From assembly GCA_965249615.1 (NCBI GenBank), contig CBDFMI010000005.1, positions 186,001 to 250,000 on the forward strand: a stretch of 64,000 bases of DNA. The letters run 5' to 3'. Below, piece after piece: positions 1 to 8,550 of the stretch. The DNA comes from G963555815 sp965249615 [NCBI: bacterium] (GTDB taxonomy: Bacteria; UBA8248; JACPRG01). Under the pieces are notes generated by a model. It saw nothing but the letters and a program-made list of their open reading frames with translations. It searched no databases and had not been told where the DNA came from. Made by a program: the position numbers and the translations under genes. The stretch's first letter is position 1. Each line of letters begins with the position of its first letter.

Positions 1-1
1 G

Positions 2-265
2 ACGGCGAATGTGGCTCCCGTTGACGTGGCCGAGCTTTGCAACGCCATCGATAAAGGCGACTGGGCTCGGGCCCGGGGGCTTCACTATAAGCTGCGTCCC
101 CTGAACCACGCCATGTTCTTTGAGAGCAACCCCATTCCCGTAAAGACGGCCCTTGGGCTCATGGGAAAATGTACAGGGGAGATGCGCCTCCCTCTTTCGT
201 CGATGGGGGAACCCAATCGGCAACGGCTCAGCCAGGTTATGCGAGAATATGGTCTTTTGAACTGA
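2..265 (+). CDS. dapA: 4-hydroxy-tetrahydrodipicolinate synthase, C-terminal part (partial at window edge)
   Basis: The open frame enters from the left edge and ends at 265. The roughly 87 residues resemble the C-terminal helical part of DapA, including the SNPIPVKTAL segment that follows the TIM barrel. DapA condenses pyruvate with aspartate semialdehyde to start the diaminopimelate/lysine branch in the cytoplasm. The Schiff-base lysine and the barrel lie outside the window and cannot be checked. dapB lies 1.6 kb downstream, separated by a protease gene, so a dap operon is likely. Confidence 0.85.
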   Translation, partial: TANVAPVDVAELCNAIDKGDWARARGLHYKLRPLNHAMFFESNPIPVKTALGLMGKCTGEMRLPLSSMGEPNRQRLSQVMREYGLLN

Positions 266-299
266 AAGGTCTTTCTATTCTCTTTTCTCTGGGGTTGGG

Positions 300-1925
300 A
301 TGAGAAATCTTTTGAATCGGGCAGTGATTGTCTTCCTCTTGTTCTTCGGCGCCCTTGTGGCGTTGCCCACTGCCAGCGAGGCGCAGGGGCATCCCTCCGT
401 CGCAGATCAGCCTGACCTACAGAAAGAGCCCTCTTCGGATCCCTGCCTGAAATTTTTCGAAGAAGTCTTCCGCATAATCGAGAGAAACCACGTCGCAGAC
501 CCTTCAGTCAAGAGCCTCATGTCGGGGGCGATTGAGGGTTTGAGGAAGGAGGCGGGGGCCGACCTTGTTGAGAGGGAGGGGACGCCCGTCCTTCGGATAG
601 CCGGCAGGGAGTTGCAACTCTCCATCACGGAAGATGCGAAAAAAAGCCTAAGGGAGTTCTCGCAGGTCTACGACTTTCTGAGAGAGGGCATACCCGCGGA
701 GCGGGAGCACGGGGACCTCGCCTACGCCGCCGTTGAGGGGATGCTGACGGCCCTCGACCCTCACAGCCATCTCCTGCGGCCCGAGACCTTTGGGGAGTTC
801 CGGACCGAAACCCGCGGGGAGTTCAGTGGCCTTGGGATCGAGATCACCCTCCGGGAAGACAAGCTGATGGTGGTGGCCCCCATCGAGGGGACGCCGGCCT
901 ATCGAGCAGGTGTCCGGTCCAGGGACGAGATCGTCGAGATCGACGGGGTCAGCACCAGTGGGATGAACCTGTTCGAGTCCGTCCGCAGGATGCGGGGGGA
1001 CAGGGGCACCCAGGTCACGCTGACCATCCGGCGGGAGAGATCGCCGGGCCCTCTGTCCTTCACCCTGACCCGGGAGGTCATCAAGATCCGAAGTGTCCGC
1101 TCCAACATCCTGGAGGGGGACGTCGGCTATATTCGGATCCGAAGTTTTCTTGAGACGACCGGGGAGGATCTCCGCAGCGCCCTTCGGGACCTGACGGACC
1201 AAGAGATCAACGGCCTCATCTTAGACCTTCGAAATAACCCGGGGGGGCTCCTTCATCAGGCTGTCGAGGTGGCCGACGCTTTCCTCGAAAAGAGCTCTCT
1301 CATCGTCTCCACCCGCGCAAGACGTCCGGACCAGAACCTCAAATTTATTGACCGGAAAAGGGGCCCTTACGAGGAGATCCCTCTTGTGGTCCTGGTCAAT
1401 TCTGGCAGCGCCAGCGCGGCCGAGATCGTCTCAGGGGCCCTTCAGGACCTCGACCGGGGTCTCATCCTCGGACGGCGGACCTTTGGAAAAGGCTCCGTCC
1501 AATCTATCATCCCCCTCAGTGACGGTTCCGGTCTTCGTCTCACCACCTCCCACTATTACACTCCCCACGGGCGGGACATCCACGAGAAGGGTCTCCTGCC
1601 GGACATCCTTATCTCCCAGCCCGGAGACAATGCGGGAGAGGTCCTCCGCGAGCGAGACCTCGTCACTTACCACCAAAGGGGTGTCAGGCCCGAGGACGAT
1701 GTGGATCGCCCCACACGGAACCCGGGCCAGCCCTTGAGACCTCTTCTCGGCTCCCCGGAAGATCATCAGTTAGAGATAGCTCGAAGGCTCCTGGCGGAAC
1801 ACCCCACGGCGGACGTCTACGAGTTGTTCACCTACGCCAATCGCGAGCTTGAGTTGGTGGGGTCCACCTCTCAAACGCCTGAGGCCTCAGACTCCCAGGC
1901 CGACGACCTGGGGGAGGAGAGATGA
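300..1925 (+). CDS. Carboxy-terminal processing (S41) protease with PDZ domain
   Basis: 541 residues. The N terminus (about residues 5-28) is a hydrophobic signal sequence, so the enzyme should act in the periplasm or on the outer face of the inner membrane. A PDZ domain spans roughly residues 175-260 (GEFSGLGIEI onward). The S41 catalytic domain follows, with the nucleophile in NSGSASAAEI (Ser near 370) and the general-base lysine in TFGKGSVQ (near 397). These are the hallmarks of the Ser-Lys CtpA/Prc family, which trims or degrades envelope proteins. The gene starts 34 bases after dapA and overlaps the dapB start by four bases, so it is probably cotranscribed with lysine/diaminopimelate genes. 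The C-terminal 80 residues beyond the protease core are not recognised. The substrate is unknown. Confidence 0.93.
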   Translation: MRNLLNRAVIVFLLFFGALVALPTASEAQGHPSVADQPDLQKEPSSDPCLKFFEEVFRIIERNHVADPSVKSLMSGAIEGLRKEAGADLVEREGTPVLRIAGRELQLSITEDAKKSLREFSQVYDFLREGIPAEREHGDLAYAAVEGMLTALDPHSHLLRPETFGEFRTETRGEFSGLGIEITLREDKLMVVAPIEGTPAYRAGVRSRDEIVEIDGVSTSGMNLFESVRRMRGDRGTQVTLTIRRERSPGPLSFTLTREVIKIRSVRSNILEGDVGYIRIRSFLETTGEDLRSALRDLTDQEINGLILDLRNNPGGLLHQAVEVADAFLEKSSLIVSTRARRPDQNLKFIDRKRGPYEEIPLVVLVNSGSASAAEIVSGALQDLDRGLILGRRTFGKGSVQSIIPLSDGSGLRLTTSHYYTPHGRDIHEKGLLPDILISQPGDNAGEVLRERDLVTYHQRGVRPEDDVDRPTRNPGQPLRPLLGSPEDHQLEIARRLLAEHPTADVYELFTYANRELELVGSTSQTPEASDSQADDLGEER

Positions 1926-2731
1926 TCCGGGTCATCCTAGCTGGGGCTGCCGGGCGCATGGGAGAGCGCATCCTCCACGCCCTGGTCGAGTCAAAAGATT
2001 TCGAGCTCGGCGGGGCCTGTGAGCGATCCGACCACCCAGCGGTGGGGCAGGATGTGGGAACGCTGGCGGGTCTGGGCGACCTCGGTGTTCCCATCGCCGC
2101 CAGTTTGGATGAGGTCATCGAGCGAGGAGATGTCCTCATCGACTTCACAACCCCCCCCGCTTCGATCTCTCACCTGAAGACGGTGGCCAAAAAAGGGAAG
2201 GCCGCGGTGGTGGGGACAACGGGCTTTGACGAGGCCCAGCGAAAGACCGTCCAGTCTCTGGGGGATTCACTTCGCGCCGTCATTTCGCCCAACATGAGCA
2301 TCGGCGTCAACGTGATGCTGCGCCTCACGGCGGAAGCGGCTAAGCTCCTTGGGCCGGATTTCGATGTGGAGATCTTGGAGGCCCATCACAACCAGAAGAA
2401 GGACGCCCCGAGCGGGACCGCCCTCGCCCTCGCCAACGCGGTGGCTGGCAGCCAGGGGCGGAGCCTGGATGAGGTGGGGGTCTTTGGCCGAGAGGGCCTC
2501 GTCGGCGAGCGCAAGAAGGGCGAGATCGGCATCATGAGCCTTCGGGCTGGAGACCAGGTCGGAGAGCATCTGGTCATGTTCGCGGGAGTGGGAGAGCGCC
2601 TGGAAGTGGTCCACCGCGCCCATAGCCGGGACAACTTCGCTCGAGGGGCCATTCGGGCTGCGCGCTGGGTCGTTGACCAGCCCCCCGGGGTCTACTCCAT
2701 GGCCGATGTCCTGGGTTTCTCTGGGCGCTGA
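1922..2731 (+). CDS. dapB: 4-hydroxy-tetrahydrodipicolinate reductase
   Basis: 269 residues, the normal DapB length. The N terminus carries the NAD(P)-binding glycine motif GAAGRMGERI. The family signature EAHHNQKKDAPSGTA, with the catalytic His pair and Lys, lies near residues 155-170. The enzyme reduces the DapA product in the diaminopimelate/lysine pathway. Its ATG overlaps the protease stop as ATGA, which indicates translational coupling. dapL, 2 kb further on, supplies the aminotransferase shortcut to LL-diaminopimelate. The 59 bases after the stop are AT-rich, with an AATCTATT/AATAGATT inverted repeat and no clear terminator. Confidence 0.96.
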   Translation: MIRVILAGAAGRMGERILHALVESKDFELGGACERSDHPAVGQDVGTLAGLGDLGVPIAASLDEVIERGDVLIDFTTPPASISHLKTVAKKGKAAVVGTTGFDEAQRKTVQSLGDSLRAVISPNMSIGVNVMLRLTAEAAKLLGPDFDVEILEAHHNQKKDAPSGTALALANAVAGSQGRSLDEVGVFGREGLVGERKKGEIGIMSLRAGDQVGEHLVMFAGVGERLEVVHRAHSRDNFARGAIRAARWVVDQPPGVYSMADVLGFSGR

Positions 2732-2790
2732 TAATTTGGGTAGAATCTATTTATTCACAACACATTAGCCCAAACTCATAATGTAATAGA

Positions 2791-3570
2791 TTAACATATA
2801 GAATCACTCTTTTGTTCCCCTTCAAAGTAGTCCCGTGCCGCCCGAAGACCGAGGGGGGACCCCGTGTCAAAACCCCTCCCTTGAAGTTCTACCGCGAGCA
2901 CCTCTCTCTCCTGGATGAGCCTTTGGATGAGAGGGACGTCGTCGAGCTCCCCCTTTTTGGGCTTCATCTGTTGGATGAGGTCAAGGTAGTGCGGGAAGTG
3001 GACAGCGCGCGGGAAGAGCCGCGGGCGTCTTTGAGCCATTAAAACCTTGAAATTACCCGGATCTTTGTTCCCCAGGCGCAGAATCCTCCGGACGGCTTCT
3101 CCTTCCTCCAGCTCCACAGCGCCCGAGTTTTGCAGGACATCTTCTTTTGTCACCCAGGTGAAGCCGATGCAGTCCCTTTGCCGTTTCTGAAAGGCTTTGA
3201 GAACCTGCGCGAGGGCAGGTTCGGGGCCGGCGAAAAGGGTGTCGGGCAGAAGGAGGGCAAAGGGTTTTTCGCCCAGAAACTCTCGGCAGCGGCCTTCGGC
3301 CTCAGCAAGGCCGAGGGGTTCCGGCTGAAGGACGGCGGTGACTTTTAGTGCGGGCGGTGCCTCGGCCCGAAGGATGGAAAGGAGATTTAGTTTTGTTGGA
3401 CTCAGGACCAGAAGGGCCTCCTGAATCCCAGAGGCCGCTGCCTCCTGGAGGGCGTGGACGGCGAGAGGGACGCCCGCCACGGGGAGCATCTCTTTCGCGC
3501 CCCCCCGCGTCAGCTCCCGCATCCTCATCCCCCTTCCGGCCATGGGGATGATGACTTTTTGCACGTCCAT
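2791..3570 (-). CDS. GalU-like nucleotidyltransferase (UTP-glucose-1-phosphate uridylyltransferase family)
   Basis: About 259 residues from the ATG at 3570; a GTG two codons earlier (3576) is also possible. The N terminus IIPMAGRGMRMRELT with KEMLPVAGVPL is the sugar-nucleotide pyrophosphorylase core. The C terminus ends in GRGFDTGSPLGLRAA, the usual DxG segment of GalU proteins. The family makes NDP-sugars from NTP and sugar-1-phosphate. The exact sugar and nucleotide are inferred, not proven: the usual GLGTRFLP loop is changed to GRGMRMRE. The gene lies downstream of the metallo-hydrolase on the same strand and converges on dapB. Confidence 0.85.
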   Translation of the reverse strand: MDVQKVIIPMAGRGMRMRELTRGGAKEMLPVAGVPLAVHALQEAAASGIQEALLVLSPTKLNLLSILRAEAPPALKVTAVLQPEPLGLAEAEGRCREFLGEKPFALLLPDTLFAGPEPALAQVLKAFQKRQRDCIGFTWVTKEDVLQNSGAVELEEGEAVRRILRLGNKDPGNFKVLMAQRRPRLFPRAVHFPHYLDLIQQMKPKKGELDDVPLIQRLIQEREVLAVELQGRGFDTGSPLGLRAARDYFEGEQKSDSIC

Positions 3571-3677
3571 TTTCACCGGCGTTTCAATCGGGCGGGCCGC
3601 TTTTTTTGAATGGCCCAGGAGACAAAAAGCGCCAAGCCAGCGTCAGGGGGGGGCTCCTCTGGGGCCCTCTGAAAACC

Positions 3678-4387
3678 TCAGAAGGATTTGGTCTCCCCTG
3701 GCTGAAACTCCACCACTTCAAGATTGGCGATCCCACGGGTCTCCTTTCGGAAGGTTTCTGGTGTCCCCGTGACAGGGGGAAGGTTCCGTAGTGGCAGGGG
3801 ATGGCGGTTTGAATCCCCAGGAGCCGGCAGGCATAGGCCGCCTCGCGGGGGTCCATCGTGAAGTGGCTTCCAATGGGAAGGATGCCGATGGTGGGCCGGT
3901 AGAGTTCTCCGATGATCTTCATGTCCCCGAAGACGGAGGTGTCGCCTGCGATGTAGACCCGAACCCCGTTCTCGAACTCGACCACGTAGCCGGCCGCCTC
4001 GCCGAGATAGACGTTCCCCCCGTTCTCGACAGCGGAGGAGCTGTGCTGGGCGTGGGTCATGGTGAATTTGATGCCCAAGACCTCCTGGGTGCCGCCTTTG
4101 TTCATGCCGCTTACCTTCCCGACCCCTTTCTCGCCGAGCCAGACGGCGACCTCGTTTTGGGCGACGATGGGGGGCTTATGGGTCTTGGCGAGGGGGATCA
4201 CATCCCCTACGTGGTCGAAGTGTCCGTGGGTGATCAGGATGAGGTCGCACTTTTCGACCTTTTTCTGGTCCTGGGGACAGGAGGGGTTTTCCTCGAGCCA
4301 AGGGTCCAAGTAAAGTGTTTTCTTTCCCGGCGTATCTATTTTGAAGCTCGCATGCCCGAGCCAGGTGATGCTCAGCTTATCCGCCAT
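3678..4387 (-). pseudogene. UPF0173 metal-dependent hydrolase (metallo-beta-lactamase fold), frameshifted near the C terminus
   Basis: The start ATG at 4387 has an AGGAG site. The protein shows the metal-binding motif THGHFDHVGD, a central AGDTSVFGDM (Asp ligand) and the closing His in IPCHYGTFP, as in UPF0173/UlaG-like hydrolases. After HYGTFPL the literal frame runs on for about 65 unrelated residues to 3584. Adding one base in the five-G run at 3775-3779 restores the expected family ending VTGTPETFRKE...EVVEFQPGETKSF, with a stop at 3680-3678. So the gene is either inactivated only at its tail or mis-assembled. All metal ligands precede the shift. The substrate is unknown. Confidence 0.88.
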
Positions 4388-4735
4388 GCCCTAAATCTCC
4401 TTGCGGGGAAAAAATGAGCCTCATGGGTCATGAGAAGTTGAAGTTCCAGACCATCATGCAATAGGTGAGGTTTCCTGATGTATCTCCCTTCTAATTCTTG
4501 ACGAGGGCCCTTTTCAGCCCCTCTCCAATCTTCCAAGAAACCAGTTTAATTTTATCAGAGAAGGGGGTCTTCCGGAGTTTTTCCTTCGGCAGGGGACCTG
4601 CTCCATCGAAAGAGGTTGCGGCTCTTTAAAACCATGTGTTAACGTTTCTCAAGATTTTACCGTGGTGATTTCCGGAAGATGAAGGGAGGTCCTTCGAGCG
4701 GCGTGGGCGAAGTTCTGCGGGAAAGAGGACTACAG
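4388..4735. other. Divergent intergenic region upstream of dapL
   Basis: About 350 bases between the minus-strand metallo-hydrolase and dapL. I see no gene, hairpin terminator or structured RNA here. It must hold the promoters of both divergent units. It contains several moderately AT-rich patches (around 4540-4560 and 4630-4670), but no convincing -35/-10 pair that I would assign. An in-frame ATG at 4679 would extend dapL by 19 residues that do not resemble the family. Confidence 0.5.
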
Positions 4736-5902
4736 ATGAATGTCCCACGGGCTGATAGGCTTGACCGGCTGCCACCCTACCTCTTCGCCGAGATCGACCG
4801 GATGAAGCAGGAGGCCCTGGGACAGGGGATCTCCATCATTAGCCTGGGGATCGGGGACCCGGACCTCCCCACCCCCCCCCACATCGTCGAGGTTTTGAAG
4901 CGGGCGGCTGAGAATCCCGCCCATCATCGCTATCCCTCCTACCAGGGGATGCAGACGTTTCGAGAGGCGGTCGCCACCTGGTATCGTAATCGTTTCAGCG
5001 TTGAACTGGACCCCGATAGCGAGGTCCTCTCCCTCATCGGCTCCAAGGAGGGTCTCGGGCACCTGCCCCTCGCTTTTCTCAACCCGGGTGAGGTGTCCCT
5101 CATCCCGGACCCCGCCTATCCGGTCTACGAGGCGGGGACGGTCTTGGCGGGAGGCCATCCCGTCCGGATGCCCCTCCTGGCAGAAAACGCTTTTTTGCCT
5201 GACCCGGAAGATTTGAAGATGAGCGATGTCCGGCAGGCCAAGCTCCTCTTCTTGAACTATCCCAACAATCCGACGGCGGCCGTAGCCCCTGAGGAGTTTT
5301 TTGGCCAGATTGTGGACTTCGCCAGGGAGTACGAGATCATCGTGGTCCATGACGCCGCCTATTCGGAGATGGCCTTTGACGGATATCAGCCCCTGAGCTT
5401 CCTTCAGACGCCCGGGGCCAAAGAGGTGGGCATTGAGCTTCACTCCCTCTCGAAGACCTTTAACATGACGGGTTGGCGGGTTGCCTTCGCGGTGGGGAAT
5501 GAAGAGGTTCTTTCGGCTCTGGGGGCTGTCAAGACGAATATCGACTCGGGTGTCTTCCAAGCTGTTCAGGAAGCCGGCGTTGCGGCCCTCACGGGAGATC
5601 AAGGCTGTGTAGAGGAGATGCGGCAGATCTATGGACGTCGCCGGGACGTGATGTGCGAAGGAATCCGCTCCGTTGGCCTCCAGGCTGAAACTCCCCGAGC
5701 CACCTTCTATGTCTGGATTCGCGTCCCAGAGGGCTACACTTCGGCCAGCTTCACGGCCCATCTCCTCCAGAAGGCGGGTGTGATGACGACCCCTGGAAAT
5801 GGCTTTGGGGACAACGGTGAAGGTTTTATCCGCGCCGCCTTGACTCAGGACGAGAGCCAGATTCAGGAGGCCATCGAGCGAATCCGGAAGGCTGGCTTCT
5901 GA
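4736..5902 (+). CDS. dapL: LL-diaminopimelate aminotransferase (class I/II aminotransferase)
   Basis: 388 residues from the ATG at 4736, chosen because homology to fold-type I aminotransferases begins there. The PLP lysine sits in SLSKTFNMTGWR. The substrate motifs SLGIGDPDLPTP, NYPNNPTAA and HDAAYSE are all present. DapL converts tetrahydrodipicolinate directly to LL-diaminopimelate, bypassing the succinylase route, and is typical of some deltaproteobacterial, chlamydial and other lineages. The nearby dapA and dapB make this assignment likely, but alanine/aspartate aminotransferases of the same fold are hard to exclude from sequence alone. folK follows after 65 bases. Confidence 0.85.
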   Translation: MNVPRADRLDRLPPYLFAEIDRMKQEALGQGISIISLGIGDPDLPTPPHIVEVLKRAAENPAHHRYPSYQGMQTFREAVATWYRNRFSVELDPDSEVLSLIGSKEGLGHLPLAFLNPGEVSLIPDPAYPVYEAGTVLAGGHPVRMPLLAENAFLPDPEDLKMSDVRQAKLLFLNYPNNPTAAVAPEEFFGQIVDFAREYEIIVVHDAAYSEMAFDGYQPLSFLQTPGAKEVGIELHSLSKTFNMTGWRVAFAVGNEEVLSALGAVKTNIDSGVFQAVQEAGVAALTGDQGCVEEMRQIYGRRRDVMCEGIRSVGLQAETPRATFYVWIRVPEGYTSASFTAHLLQKAGVMTTPGNGFGDNGEGFIRAALTQDESQIQEAIERIRKAGF

Positions 5903-5967
5903 GGCACACGGGCCCTTGCGCCGGAGAGTCGGGACGCTTCCAATCTTCCAATGGGGGTCCGGAAAGC

Positions 5968-6525
5968 TTGAAACCTCCTCAGGAGATTGAGGTTTTTGTT
6001 GGGGTAGGGTCGAATCTGGAGGGTCCCCTGGAGCAGTGCCAGGAGGCCGTGAGACGGCTCGCCGAGGCTGAGGGGGTGACGGTGGACCGATGCTCTCCTT
6101 GGTACCGGACAGACCCCTTGGGTCCCCCTGATCAACCCGATTACGTCAATGGTGTGGTCCAGATTAAGACAGCCCTTGACCCGCTTGAGACCCTCAGGCT
6201 CCTCCGCACGATCGAGGACCAGATGGGAAGGCGCCGGGGGCCTCGCTGGAGTCCCCGCGTCATTGACCTGGACCTCCTCCTCTACGGTGACGTTGTCCTC
6301 AAGACCGAAATTCTCACGCTCCCCCATTCAGAGCTACATCATCGGCGTTTCGTCCTGGTCCCCCTCTTGGACCTTTCCCCCCAGGGCCGTCACCCCCTCC
6401 TCGGGAGGGGCTTTCGGGATCTTTTGGAAGCCCTTCCCGCGGGGCAAGGGGTGGGCCCACTTGCCTTGGAAAAAGAGAGGGAGGATCTGAGGGGTCATGG
6501 ATCAGGCAAGATACATCGCCATTGA
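5968..6525 (+). CDS. folK: 2-amino-4-hydroxy-6-hydroxymethyldihydropteridine pyrophosphokinase
   Basis: 185 residues from a TTG at 5968. The N terminus has VGVGSNLEGP. The metal/ATP motif RGPRWSPRVIDLDLLLYGD follows, containing the two catalytic aspartates (DLDLL), and then LPHSELHHRRFVLVPL. The enzyme transfers pyrophosphate from ATP to the pterin in folate synthesis. The last 10 codons overlap the start of the deoxynucleoside kinase gene, so the two are translationally linked; folK and panC in one operon is a common bacterial arrangement. Confidence 0.93.
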   Translation: MKPPQEIEVFVGVGSNLEGPLEQCQEAVRRLAEAEGVTVDRCSPWYRTDPLGPPDQPDYVNGVVQIKTALDPLETLRLLRTIEDQMGRRRGPRWSPRVIDLDLLLYGDVVLKTEILTLPHSELHHRRFVLVPLLDLSPQGRHPLLGRGFRDLLEALPAGQGVGPLALEKEREDLRGHGSGKIHRH

Positions 6526-7141
6526 AGGACCCATCGGCGTCGGGAAGACGAGCCTGGCCCGGAGGCTCGCAGAACGCCTGGACGGGGCCTGCGTCCTAGA
6601 AGCGGCCGAGGAAAACCCCTTTCTGAAACATTTCTACCGGGACGTTCGAGGCTACGCCTTTCAGACCCAACTCTTCTTCCTCCTCAACCGCTACCGTCAG
6701 CAGCTCAGCCTTGCCCAGCACGACCTCTTCAGCCAATTCACCTTCAGCGATTATCTCTTCGCCAAGGATCGGATCTTCGCCTACCTCAACCTGGATGAAG
6801 ATGAGCTCCGTCTCTATGAAGAGATCTACCTGCTCCTTCGCGCACGAACCCCGATCCCGGACCTCGTCGTCTTCCTCCAGGCCAGCACCGGAGTTCTTTT
6901 GGAGCGGATTCGGAGTCGGCGGCGGGATTATGAGAGCACACTTTTGTCCGAATACGTAGAGCGCCTGAACCAGGCCTATAACGGCTACTTCTTCCGCTAC
7001 CGCGAGACGCCTCTCCTGGTCGTCAACACGGATGAGCTGGACTTCGTCCATCGCGAAGAGGAATTCGAAGACCTGGTGAGGGAGATCCTCCTGATGAAAC
7101 AGGGGATACAGGCCTATATCCCCCGGGCTCGGAGATCCTGA
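6497..7141 (+). CDS. Deoxynucleoside kinase family protein
   Basis: 214 residues. The P-loop GPIGVGKTSLA lies at residues 10-20, followed by a FQTQLFFLLNRYRQ helix and the RDY/lid region RIRSRRRDYE. This matches the deoxyguanosine/deoxyadenosine kinase (dNK) family, which salvages deoxynucleosides with ATP. In many genomes this gene sits between folK and panC, as it does here. Specificity (dG, dA or dC) cannot be read from the sequence. It starts inside folK and ends 61 bases before the panC start. Confidence 0.88.
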   Translation: MDQARYIAIEGPIGVGKTSLARRLAERLDGACVLEAAEENPFLKHFYRDVRGYAFQTQLFFLLNRYRQQLSLAQHDLFSQFTFSDYLFAKDRIFAYLNLDEDELRLYEEIYLLLRARTPIPDLVVFLQASTGVLLERIRSRRRDYESTLLSEYVERLNQAYNGYFFRYRETPLLVVNTDELDFVHREEEFEDLVREILLMKQGIQAYIPRARRS

Positions 7142-7202
7142 GGGCCCGCTTCCCATCCAGCGGTGTCAGAAGGGCTTGCGCTCTTCCTTTAGAGGAGGAA
7201 AC

Positions 7203-8081
7203 GTGCGCGTTCTGGAAGCCAGTCGGGAGATGACGAAGGTCTCCCTCGACCTTCGGGCGAAGGGAGAGAGGATTGCCCTTGTCCCCACCATGGGGGCCCT
7301 CCATAGGGGACACATCAGTCTCCTTGAGCGGGCCAGGGGGGAGAACAACGTCCTGGTCATGAGTCTCTTTGTCAACCCGACCCAGTTCGCCCCGGGGGAG
7401 GATTATGAGGCTTATCCGAGAGACAGGGAGGGTGATCTGGGCAAGGCCCAAGAGGCGGGTGTTGATCTCGTCTTCGCGCCCACTGTTGAGGAGATGTACC
7501 CCCCAGGAGACAAAACCCCCGTTCGGGTGGAGGGACTTTCACAGAAACTTTGCGGGGCTTTTCGCCCGGGTCACTTCCAGGGGGTGACGACCGCAGTGGC
7601 AAAGCTCTTTGAAATCGTCCGGCCCCATCGTGCCTATTTCGGAAAGAAGGATTACCAGCAGTGGGTCATCCTGCGGCGGATGACCGAGGATCTGGGGATG
7701 GAGGTCGAGGTGATCGGGTGTCCCACCGTTCGGGACCCGGACGGCCTCGCCACGAGCTCAAGAAATGTCTATCTCAGCGAAGTGGAGCGGGCGCAGGCGA
7801 GGGTACTCCCGCGGGCCCTGAGGGGGGTCCAGGAGGCGGTGCGAGCGGGTGATCACACGTCGGCCCCCTTGGTGGCTGAGGCCCGTCGGCTGATGGAAGA
7901 GGCGGGGCTCCGGGTGGAGTATGTGGCCCTGGTTCACCCGGAGACCCTGGGGGATCTGGAGAAGATTAAAGGCCCCGCCGTGGCCCTGGCCGCAGTCTGG
8001 TGCGGACGGGCGAGGCTCATTGACAATGTGGAGCTGGGCGAAGGGGAGGAGACGTCGGGAGGCGATATTTTCCAGAAATAA
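7203..8081 (+). CDS. panC: Pantoate--beta-alanine ligase
   Basis: 292 residues from the GTG at 7203, chosen because a strong AGGAGG site lies at 7193-7198; the open frame begins nine codons earlier. The ATP-binding HIGH-type motif is PTMGALHRGH. Other signatures are VNPTQFAPGEDY, FRPGHFQGVTTAV, YFGKKDYQQ and the KMSKS-like SSRNVYLS. PanC joins pantoate and beta-alanine to make pantothenate, the coenzyme A precursor. An eight-pair hairpin follows the stop. Confidence 0.96.
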   Translation: MRVLEASREMTKVSLDLRAKGERIALVPTMGALHRGHISLLERARGENNVLVMSLFVNPTQFAPGEDYEAYPRDREGDLGKAQEAGVDLVFAPTVEEMYPPGDKTPVRVEGLSQKLCGAFRPGHFQGVTTAVAKLFEIVRPHRAYFGKKDYQQWVILRRMTEDLGMEVEVIGCPTVRDPDGLATSSRNVYLSEVERAQARVLPRALRGVQEAVRAGDHTSAPLVAEARRLMEEAGLRVEYVALVHPETLGDLEKIKGPAVALAAVWCGRARLIDNVELGEGEETSGGDIFQK

Positions 8082-8084
8082 GAA

Positions 8085-8111
8085 CAGGGGAGCAAAAAAT
8101 TTACTCCCCTG
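8085..8111 (-). terminator. Hairpin between panC and the small membrane protein gene
   Basis: A perfect eight-base-pair stem (8085-8092 with 8104-8111) and an 11-base loop lie between two convergent genes. Read on the minus strand it is followed by a T-rich stretch, so it best serves the 52-residue gene. On the plus strand it may also weaken read-through from panC, but there is no T run there. Confidence 0.6.
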
Positions 8112-8133
8112 CTTGTCGGAACGCGACGTTTTT

Positions 8134-8292
8134 CTAAAAGATAGCGTAAATGAAGGGGGCCAGCGCCGAGCCCTCGGTGAAGATGATGAGGAAGCTCAAG
8201 AGCACAAGCAGGATGAAGATCGGGGCGAGCCACCACTTCTTCCGAACCTTGAGAAACTCCCAAAATTCAGCGACGATGGCGATCTTGCTCAT
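8134..8292 (-). CDS. Small membrane protein, DUF5989-like (52 residues)
   Basis: A short gene of 53 codons from ATG 8292 to TAG 8134. The protein starts MSKIAIVAEFWEFLKVRKKW, a charged amphipathic segment. One strongly hydrophobic helix (about residues 21-38) follows, and then TEGSALAPFIYAIF. This layout (EFWEFL, RKKWWL, one helix, GSA-APFIY ending) matches the DUF5989/SxtN-like family of about 50-residue membrane proteins, which in other genomes accompany polysaccharide or carbamoyltransferase genes. No such neighbour is present here; it stands alone between panC and the helicase. Function unknown. Confidence 0.82.
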   Translation of the reverse strand: MSKIAIVAEFWEFLKVRKKWWLAPIFILLVLLSFLIIFTEGSALAPFIYAIF

Positions 8293-8418
8293 AGAAAATT
8301 TCCCTCCCGGCTACCCTAAAAGAAGTCTGAAACCCCGATCAGGTTTCAGCCCCTAAAATAAGAACAAAAATCTTCTTGTCGCGCAAGATCTTTTTCAATT
8401 CTCAAAAAAGGCGCCTTC

Positions 8419-8447
8419 TTGACCCCTTTTTTTCCCCATGCTAGCGT
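8419..8447 (+). promoter_or_regulatory. Possible sigma-70 promoter upstream of the UvrD-type helicase
   Basis: TTGACC at 8419-8424 and TAGCGT at 8442-8447, separated by 17 bases, about 100 bases before the helicase start. The -35 box is good and the -10 box is weak, so this is only a candidate. Confidence 0.35.
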
Positions 8448-8550
8448 GAGGCAACGAGATGGTAGTATTACCTTGCCGGACGTTGGACGATCAACTGAGC
8501 CATGTCCCCGGCCGCCGGCGGCAGGGGTTAAAAATTCTGACTGAGGGAAG

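Noticed and set aside
648-1202. Long minus-strand open frame inside the S41 protease gene
   Set aside because: Shadow of a GC-rich gene: the plus-strand frame carries all catalytic motifs and the minus product is Pro/Gly/Asp-rich with no family resemblance.
2743-2800. AATCTATT/AATAGATT inverted repeat after dapB as terminator
   Set aside because: The loop is about 35 bases and there is no GC-rich stem or T run; too weak to call.
4730-5761. 343-codon minus-strand open frame opposite dapL
   Set aside because: Antisense to a gene with complete PLP-enzyme motifs; no ribosome binding site or domain. The same applies to the other long antisense frames, such as 28387-29337, 37307-38242, 38349-39404 and 39492-40397.
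8505-8530. GC-rich palindromic stretch before the helicase gene
   Set aside because: Short self-complementary GC runs are expected in this composition; no T tract or position that suggests a function.
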